The notes under the pieces were generated by a model. It was given only the letters and a program-made list of their open reading frames with translations. It had not been told where the DNA came from and made no database searches. Positions 56,745 to 64,000 of a DNA stretch of 64,000 nucleotides are shown here, in pieces (the stretch's first letter is position 1; each line of letters starts with the position of its first letter). The position numbers and the translations under genes are program-made. The stretch is from assembly GCF_030272615.1 (NCBI RefSeq), contig NC_081413.1, forward strand, positions 162,498,849-162,562,848, written 5' to 3'. Origin of the DNA: Cryptomeria japonica (Eukaryota > Streptophyta > Pinopsida > Cupressales > Cupressaceae).

Positions 56745-59128
56745 GCATTCCCCGTAAGAAGGACTGCCCCCGGGTTTTATGCTATATCACTGTAATGTCC
56801 GACGTGGAATGCATATGACGGGAAAACACACACGACGATGAGGGCATAAACACAAATTAATCAACCATTCTCTATTTACGAACCCATCCTTGGTAATCAA
56901 ATACACATCCCGTTGCTTTTACACTCTTCTTTACTGCATAGGGAAACATCAAAATTGTACCATTCATTTGATACAGTTTCCCATAAACATTGATCGTATT
57001 GTTAAAAATGATAAAACTACGGTCATACGGCCATCAAAGCAGGGCTTCGGATCCCTTCGCATAATCGGCGGGACTGCAGCTCCACAGTTGTTGGGATCCG
57101 GGGCCAAATTTACTGAGTTCTCATCAGAAGCCACTTTTGTAAACGGAACTAAACATTCCGTTTCAACAGACTACTGTTTTTGTGCAGTTAATGACAGAAC
57201 TGACAGAAACTTACAATTGTTTAATAAGGTAAATATCCTCAAGCCGTTGGTTTGGGGAGCCTCAACGGCCCGCTTATTCTCCTTGACGGACTTTGATTTC
57301 TGCGGAAAGTTGCCTCATTTTTCATCAGACTTGGCCCCTCTTCGTAATAGCTGAAAACCGACCGCTTAAGAACAGAGTGATCCAAGCCACTGTCATTGCG
57401 CTTACACTGCCTGAGACGCATTTCTTCCAGCTCCATTCCACTAGGAGCTTTAATAACCCCAAAACTTAAAGACTGTAGCCATTTTGGAGACTTTTAACTG
57501 CGCGAACCGGATGAGAATGCGTTCCAATTTGCTATGCCTTTTGTTTTATTGCTCGCCGCGGTTGAATTTGCAGCCCTCAAACCCTTGTGTGAGGCTGAGT
57601 AATTGAGGCTTCTCTGTGAAGCTAGAGCTGGTCCAGAAGCTTGAATTTATCTCCAGTGATTCAGATCACCACTCTTGAAGATCTTCCTTTAAAAGGCCCT
57701 CGATTTGCTTGAAAGAATTCGAATCGCTATAAAAGAAATTTGCATTGCATTCAGTGAGAGGAAGAAGGCGGCCTTTGTGGAACAGATCGTCAGCAGAAGA
57801 GGTACAATTTGCCATGGAAGCAGTGCTTCAAAGGCCAAATCGAAGAGGAATTCGTGGTGATCTGAACAATCAGCGTTCGAAACCCTCTCCGTGCTCACCG
57901 TTCCGGCACTGTCGTAAAGGAGCATGTCACAAAACGACAAAGTCTCCTCGGCATCCGTTTCCGCCATTGAATCTGCACAAAGATCTGGGACACCGCAAAT
58001 TCTCCCTTCATAAACAAATTCCATCTTTTTCTCTACCTTTATGCGCCGATTTCTCAAAATACGAAACAGATATAAAGTAATGGAGAACAGAATAACTCGT
58101 TGAATGGATCTCTGGAATCCTAAGAAAATCAGTGATTGTATTCTATTTATTATTTTTGGAAGCTAAAGATAATTTATAGTTGTATATATGATTTGGTGAG
58201 AAGATTCAAACCACTGCTTATACTCAGCGTCTCATTTTAAATATTTTTTAATTGCGTGCGTCAATGGCGTGTAGCCACGATCTGATCTTCCATAAGATTT
58301 GTATATGTTTGAAATAGTAGGGATCGTAAAGGTGGTGCGAATTCACAGGCAGCTTCCAATTGAGACCCAAGGCGTTAGACTAAACAAAAATCTTCATTTT
58401 GGAAAATTGTAGGTTTGTTGTACGGACTGAATTTCTAGAGAAGCAAGAAGGAGACCTCGGACGTCATGGAACTGGTGACCAGTTTTGACTGAATCTACAC
58501 ACGTAAACGAGTAGAATAACTTCTACGTCTGTATTTAATTTTTTTGAGGGTAAATTGGAAACATTGTACTTTTCCTTCTCGGTTTAATAAACTTGTATAA
58601 GCTGTATAATATTTATTAAAAGGTGGCACATTATTTAAGTTTTAGTTGATTTTAAAGGATTTAAGTTATTTATAAGTTTATTTGTTGTTATTCAAGTTGG
58701 GTTTGTAATTTTTATTATAACTGATTTAGTTTAGTTTTATAATTTGTAAAAATGAATAATAATAAAATTTTAAATTTGAATTGGGAGTTAATATATATTT
58801 TTTTGATTTAATATTATGTGTCAAGTTAAAGTGAAAAACATACATTTCACTTGTCATTTGTATTGTTGTTTTGAGAGATATGTCATGGTGTATTTTTATA
58901 AATTTAGAAAATAAGAACATACATGTAGAACTTAAGCCTTAAACAAATATTTAAAGACAAAAAATAGTGCATCCATATCATGTATTTATTTTGTTTGCAT
59001 CAACATATAGATATTTGTGCACAAATACTTGTTATATTTGATTTTTATTCTAAGTCATTAAATGTATTCATTTAGAGGTTTGACCAAAGGATAATTGATT
59101 ATTTCCTAGTAAACTCCTACAACAATTT

Positions 59129-59130
<2 letters not shown>
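56745..59130. repeat. segmental duplication, copy 2 (broken gene)
   Basis: Direct repeat of 41640-44090. Sequence matches from the CCCGGGTTTTA-GCTA-ATCACTG word on the left to TAGTAAACTCC-ACAA-TTTCCCT on the right, where an (AT)n tract and a LINE-like end begin. Confidence 0.85.
57161..58024 (-). pseudogene. MAKR-like gene, broken duplicate
   Basis: Start ATG at 58024 is conserved and the first 65 residues match the intact gene closely (EFLFDLAF). A one-base deletion after that (GGGAGC to GAAGC, about 57830) shifts the frame. A further 15-base deletion lies in the Ser-rich part (about 57620). A TAA replaces the Lys codon in RTKKSPKW (about 57497), and there are small indels in the C-terminal third (57239-57436 is open for 65 codons). 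The TATA region has one change and the stop-codon hairpin is kept. Divergence looks like 5-10 percent. Confidence 0.85.
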
Positions 59131-59171
<41 letters not shown>

Positions 59172-59830
59172 TAGGCCTTCTCTATTAATTAAAAATATTA
59201 AAGTACATATTCACAAAAAAAAATGCCGAGGGATACAAGATCACCCCGCGAGAGTCAAACAACGCAAGGCCGAAACCATAAAACAATGAACTATTCATAA
59301 AAAAAAATGGGCACAACCTAGAGAAAGCCACCTCAAGTGGCTAAAGCAGTGGCAGCCGAGGGGGGGGGGATCCTAATCATCCTTTTTACCCCATACATCA
59401 GCGGGGCCAAGGGTCAGGTCCAGAAGGGACCACCCATCTTCTTCTTTTTCTTTTTCTTGTTCATCTTCTCCTTCCTCCCTCTTGGAAGGTGAAAAAGCCA
59501 AGGCCAAGCGAGGAAACCACTTGGAGGAAGTGGCAGCAGGCCACGCAGAACCACCTCTAGTATCAAGTCGACCGGAACCACCAAGAGTTGAGGGGGCAAG
59601 AGAAACAAAAGGCCACCCCGACGCAGAGCCATGACACGAAGGAGAGGTTGGGCAATGCCTCCACGTGTCACCTCCTCCACCCAAGGAGCAGCGAGGGACT
59701 TGGGACCACAGAGTCTATGAATAGCGAACGAAGGAACTATGGCCACGACGACGACCACAAGGCGGAGTGCGGTCGGCAGAAGTAGAGTCTGGTGGCACTC
59801 TGGCAACTATACAAGGGGCATTGCCCCAAT
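59131..59830 (-). mobile_element. probable LINE 3' end, 5'-truncated
   Basis: Begins with (AT)n at 59131-59168 next to the duplication end. The minus strand then reads like a plant LINE 3' untranslated tail (TTGTATCCCTCGGCATTTTTTT, then TATTTTTAATTAATAGAGAA). Upstream it is GC-rich with Lys/Glu-rich but featureless frames. No reverse transcriptase seen. The call rests on the tail style only. Confidence 0.35.
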
Positions 59831-60169
59831 GCTATAAGAACTCTTGCGGGTGGGCCACCTCTAAAGTCACTTTATCAACTTGAACCTGGATCTGAATTAT
59901 CAAATTATTACAAATACATGCCTTAGTGTACTGTTGTCATTTTATGACACCCTTGGTCCATCGGTGAGAAGCGATTAGAGATATGTTCCATGGACTAGTT
60001 GCCCCAGTTTGATCCAAGAGATGACGATGGAATCATAAAGTATGAAGTGTTGTCTTGTCGAAAGTTCCTTTCCATGGACTACCGTTGCCCCAGTTTGATC
60101 CAAAAGATGACAATGGAATCATAAAGTATGAAGTGTTGTCTTGTCGGAAGTTCCTTTCCCAAGCCTTCT

Positions 60170-60790
60170 CTTCCTCTCTCTTTCTCAAAAATCTGGAACC
60201 TCGAGGTTCTAAAGTTCCCTTCCTTGGTCTCTTGTTCTCTTGCCCCAAAACTCTAGAACCCCAAAGTTCCCAAGTTACTAGTCTTCCCAACTTCGGTGAC
60301 CCATGTCTCTGAAGTTCCCCCAACTTGAGTGACCCAAGTCTCCGAAGTTCCTAAGTCTTCTCTTCCTCAACCCAGGAACTCCGGAACCCCCAGGTTCCCA
60401 AGTTCCTTATTCCTCAAACCCAGAACTATGAAGCCCCCAAGTTCCTCGTTTTTCAACCCCGGAACTCTGAAACCCCCAGGTTCCCAAGTTCCTAAATTCT
60501 TCAACCCAGAACTCCGGAACCCCCAAGTTCCCAAGTTTCTAGTTCTTCAACCCCAGAACTCCGGAACCCCCAGGTTCCCAAGTTCCTAGTTCTTCGCCCC
60601 AAAACATTGGAACCCCCAGGTTCCCAAGTTCCTAGTTCTTCTACTCCGAAAGTCCAAAACCCTGAAGTTCCCAAGTTGCTAAGTCTTCCCAACTTCGGTG
60701 ACCCAGGTCTCCAAAGTTTCCCCAACTTCAGTGACCCAGGTCTCCGAAGTTCCCCCAACTTCAGTGACCCAAATCTCTGAAGTCTTCCAA
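60170..60790 (+). repeat. 46-47-bp minisatellite in the LTR
   Basis: About ten diverged copies built from TTCAACCCCGGAACTC, CGGAACCCCCAGGTTCCC and AAGTTCCTAG. All frames on both strands stay open by composition. The related array at 61935-62100 lies after the primer-binding site. Confidence 0.85.
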
Positions 60791-61136
60791 ACTACTTCTG
60801 ACATGCAACACTTCCAGATGGCGTAATCAACACTCAAAGTTTTAAATGCTTCGACGACTTTTTTATGACTTGTGCACCTTCTTTTGTGGAGCCATAGTGG
60901 TGCATTTAATGTTTTTGGTAGGATTTATATCAAGGGAGGTATGGGGCCATGCTTGTTGTGGTGACTTATGTCATGTCTGCATACTCTGACTTTGGAAGGT
61001 CAGTCAATCCACCCTTCTTAGAATTGCCTTTTGTGGGTATGGATAGGTTGTTTGCATGTACAAGTCAAGTGCATGCATTTCCCTGCACTCCTAGACTGAC
61101 ATGCAGGAGTCATGATCACTCTTGTAACCATTTTTT

Positions 61137-61145
61137 TATATAAAG
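61137..61145 (+). promoter_or_regulatory. TATA box in LTR
   Basis: TATATAAAG follows a T-run, about 650 bases before the LTR end. It would start the element's transcript near 61170. Confidence 0.55.
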
Positions 61146-61802
61146 GTTGTTAAGCCTCGTTGTAAAGGGTTCTCTCCCTACTGGCTTGAGCTATTCCATG
61201 CTCTCCCACTTCTCTTGTATTTATCTTGCATTTGTGAAACTGTAAGTTTGGCCATTGGCCTTATAATTAATTGAAATCACCATTCTTTCCTTCTTTCAGC
61301 TTATGTATGTTGTGTATGTTTCCTTACCTTCATCATAGGTGTATGCTTTGTGGTTCTTCTCTCATATACGTTGTGTTAAATTTATTTCTGAGTGACTTGT
61401 GGGAAAAATTCTCCCCTTTTGGCATTTAGTGAATTCTAACCTTCATACATACGTTGGGTCACTCATACAACTGAAGTTTGTGCATCTCTTGGGTGTTTCA
61501 ATTGATTTTTTGTGTCATTTCGGGTAGGGAGAGGAACAATCTCTTCTTGGTGCATCACCTCCTTTTATTTCAAGCATTTCTCTCTTCCCTTTACCTCTGC
61601 AATTTTTTAGGATAGGCCTAGGAGTTAGTTTTGAAGTGTTGAGTTGGTTCAACACCTTCACCTGCATTGGAAAGGAAGTCGGCCTTCTCCGGAGATTAAA
61701 GCCCCTTGCGCAAGGTCCCACACTTCAGGGTTGTTTCCATGTTTCACAAGGTTGCTAAGTTGATAACTCAGCAAGGGTGCGAGCTTTTGTGACAAATTTT
61801 TT

Positions 61803-61820
61803 TGGCATGTCTGGTGGGAC
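61803..61820 (+). other. primer-binding site of right-edge element
   Basis: TGGCATGTCTGGTGGGAC lies eight T/A bases after the LTR end. It has the TGG start and length of plant Ty3/gypsy primer-binding sites (compare TGGCRYGYCYGGTGGGAC-type sites). I do not assign the tRNA. Confidence 0.65.
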
Positions 61821-61934
61821 TTAGTTCGACATACATGCTAAGGATTCAACACTAATTCTTAGTGTTTCAACCTTTAGAGGCAATCACCTTTCAAGCACTT
61901 GGCAATTCTTCTCAAAGTCTAGTTCTTGTTCATA

Positions 61935-62100
61935 CAAAGTTCCTAACTCTAGGACCCCGAAGCCCCCAAGTTCCCAAGTCATCAACTCCAAAACTCCATA
62001 ACCCCTCGGTTCTGAAGTTCCCAAGTCTAAAACCTCGGAACCCACAGGTTTCGAAGTGCCTAAGTCCTCAACTCCGAAACCCTGAGGTTCCAAAGTCATG
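61935..62100 (+). repeat. minisatellite relatives after the primer-binding site
   Basis: Three to four degenerate copies of the 60170-60790 unit (CCCCGAAGCCCCCAAGTTCC and similar). Confidence 0.75.
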
Positions 62101-62407
62101 CAACCCTAAGCCCAAGCCAACTGGCGGTTCAGTGTGTTCTTCAATTCATCATGCCTTTAGAGGCAACATCTTTCAAGCACCTGGCAACTCTGCAATCATT
62201 TGGTGGATCTATGGTATGTTATCAGTCTCTAGTTGAGAGGATCCATCTTCTCTTTTAAGCATTTTGTTAAACAAGCTCCATCTCTTTCAAATGCTTTAAA
62301 ATGATTTAATATCATGGGTGTAACTTCTATTCACCCCCATTCTATGAGAATACCAACCATTTTCTCCTCCTTACCAACAGGGCCGAACTAGGACTGCTCC
62401 TAATTTC

Positions 62408-64000
62408 ATGCCAAACAACTTCACTTCAGCAGCAAGTGGGTACTTTCTTAATGCTTGCCACCCGCGCACCCCTGCTCAACCTTCTTGGCAGTCCAACCAA
62501 CCCCAAGATGACGAAAAAAGGAAAATTGCAGAAATCAAAAGTGTGTTTCTTGATTTCACCAAGCAGCAGGAGGAGTTGAGGAGACAATAGGAGTGGGATT
62601 TACAACAGGATCAACTTGCTTATCAGGCTCAACTTTAGCAACAATAGATGGGAGCCCAAAGACAACATAGGGAGTTCCTTGCAAGGCAGCTTGCCTTTGC
62701 TAGGAAGAAAGAAATTGAGCAACTAGCAACCATAGAGATGTGGCTCATACAGGAGGAGGTTTCTACCCCTAGGGTTCTTAAGTTTGAAATCCCAAGCTTC
62801 AGGCAGGGGAGACCTCTCAAACCTTCAATTGTCCCTCCTATTTTTAAAATTCCAAGTTTCAAGGGAGCTCCACCTGTTGTTACACAAGAGCCTTATCCTC
62901 AGTGCCTTTTGCAAAACACCCCACCACCTAGGCCATTTCCTGATGCTATCTCCCTTTTTAAGGGCAGACCTGTTGTATGGAGGACGGATGGTTCCCATCC
63001 TCATCATGACGAAGGGGTTCAATCAACCATTGGAGAGTCTTCATATGCTCTAAAGGAAGAGGAATTGGTAATGCTGCAGGAGGATATTAAGAACAATCAA
63101 TTGCAACAGCAGGTCATTGAACATGAAGAGTGTGAAGGTAAAGAGGAGGACACTGTCCTCTCATTTGACAAACTTCATTTCTTTATTGATCATGAGGAGA
63201 AGGATATGTCTACACCTCCCCTGGTGGTAGCTCAAGAGCAACAGGCCAGTCTTGCGGAGGGCACAAGGGGTAATGTTTTTACTACAAATTGCATGGCGGA
63301 TGGATCATGCCATCAACCTGAGGTTGCTGCATTCTGTTGCCACAAAGATTTTAGTTATTCTTTTGAGGTGTCTCATAAACCTGATATTTGTACTGATGAG
63401 TTGGATATCAGCACATGTGATTATGATGTATGTTTTTTCTCCCCTGTCCCTGAAAGTGGTGATGTTGAATATGAGGTCTTTAGTCAAAGTGAAGATGTTT
63501 TTTTTGGCATTAGGGATGATGTGCTCGAGCTTTAATGTTTCACTTGGGACCAACATGCCAAGTTTGATGACATTGAGCAACAACATGTTGGTCATGCTGA
63601 CAATCTTTTGGTTGCTCCACTTTATAGTATACCTGAGCTTCAAAGTTTCCAATTTGATGTGTCTGAAGATCCCCCTTGTGTTGGCCAAGAAAGAGATATG
63701 GTATACTTTCCATCACCAGGTGAGTTCAAGGCCTTTTCTTTTGATTTAAACTCATGCCAAGAGGAGGTCAGCTATTGTGGAAAAAATGATTCCCCCTTGT
63801 ATAAAAGAGATGCCTTCTCTTTAGCATGGAGTAGTTCTTTTGATGCTAGCCGACTCCTAAAAAACTCCCCCCTTGCTACTATGTGTATGTTTCATGCATA
63901 CCCAGAAGTCTCAAGTGGCTATTTTCTATGGCTTCCCTATGGTGGCAAGGTAAATGGTGAAGTGTTTTTTCACCACATAAGTAGTATGTGTGATATAATA
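62408..64000 (+). pseudogene. Gln-rich gag-like frame of right-edge LTR element, continues past window
   Basis: One frame from ATG 62408 to the window end, about 530 codons, interrupted by TAG at about 62588, 62636 and 62645, each within a Gln-rich run (QLAYQAQL, QRQHREF), and by TAA at 63533. After 63535 the frame is open to 64000. The first part is coiled-coil and Gln-rich (ARKKEIEQLATIEMWLIQEE). It then has Pro-rich linkers (FEIPSFRQG, FKIPSFKGAPP) and an acidic, Cys-containing half. No zinc knuckle, protease or RT seen in the window. It sits where gag begins in an LTR element, but I do not recognise its family. Confidence 0.5.

Larger units (their letters stand above)
59932..61794 (+). 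repeat. 5' LTR of right-edge element
   Basis: About 1,863 bases from TGTTGTCATTTTATGACACC to GTGACA, followed by the primer-binding site at 61803. Contains an 84-base tandem pair (59988-60158), a minisatellite (60170-60790), and a TATA box with a U5-like tail. The 3' LTR lies beyond the window, so the left boundary rests on the TGTTGTCA...TGACA start alone. Confidence 0.62.

Noticed and set aside
59373-59806. Overlapping minus-strand frames of 103 and 130 codons
   Set aside because: Two frames open over the same GC-rich bases; low-complexity Lys/Glu and Pro runs; no domain.
60033-60758. Several open frames on both strands
   Set aside because: Produced by the 46-47-bp minisatellite, which lacks stops in most frames.

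Overview
This window looks like repeat-dominated nuclear DNA of a seed plant with a very large genome, most likely a gymnosperm such as a conifer. That is inference from the nested LTR retrotransposons, LTRs of 0.9 to 1.9 kb, heavily decayed coding regions, plant LINEs and a single small plant-type gene. There are no bacterial-style operons, RNA genes or CRISPR arrays. The only intact gene I can support is a minus-strand single-exon gene at 42083-42964.

Layout. 1-12498: a minus-strand Ty1/copia element (3' end outside the window) whose roughly 1.5 kb 5' LTR is split by a 7.1 kb minus-strand Ty3/gypsy chromovirus (4800-11913). The chromovirus has a perfect 5-bp target duplication, but its two terminal repeats face each other in inverted orientation. 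12907-15741: a hAT-family transposase pseudogene. 16262-24200: a poorly understood element. An approximately 1,130-codon degraded reading frame of unknown family (17652-21063) sits between two arrays of a GCGAGCTnGCGA-type motif, which recurs about every 40 bp in alternating orientation. 24430-25148: a truncated copia-like LTR.

26153-38330: a minus-strand LINE whose ORF1 is split by a 9.9 kb minus-strand non-autonomous LTR element (26840-36758) that keeps gag-like remnants and no pol. 40805-41075: a copia gag relic. 41640-44090 and 56745-59130: a direct segmental duplication carrying the intact gene and a broken copy, with a third, C-terminal fragment at 45009-45345. Between them lie a LINE 3' fragment (48087-49265) and three solo LTRs (49817-51079, 52887-53955, 55102-56382), two with perfect 5-bp target duplications. 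59131-59830: a probable LINE 3' end. 59932-64000: a plus-strand LTR element with a 1.86 kb LTR, a primer-binding site and a Gln-rich reading frame running off the window.

How it fits together. The window records successive insertions: chromovirus into copia LTR, LTR element into LINE, LINE into a dispersed repeat. Decay is slow and leaves domains readable. In the copia and chromovirus pol regions nearly all internal stops are TAG, several where the family has Gln (CAG), as expected from C-to-T decay at methylated CHG sites. The best candidates for something undescribed are the alternating motif arrays flanking the unknown frame and the chromovirus with inverted terminal repeats.
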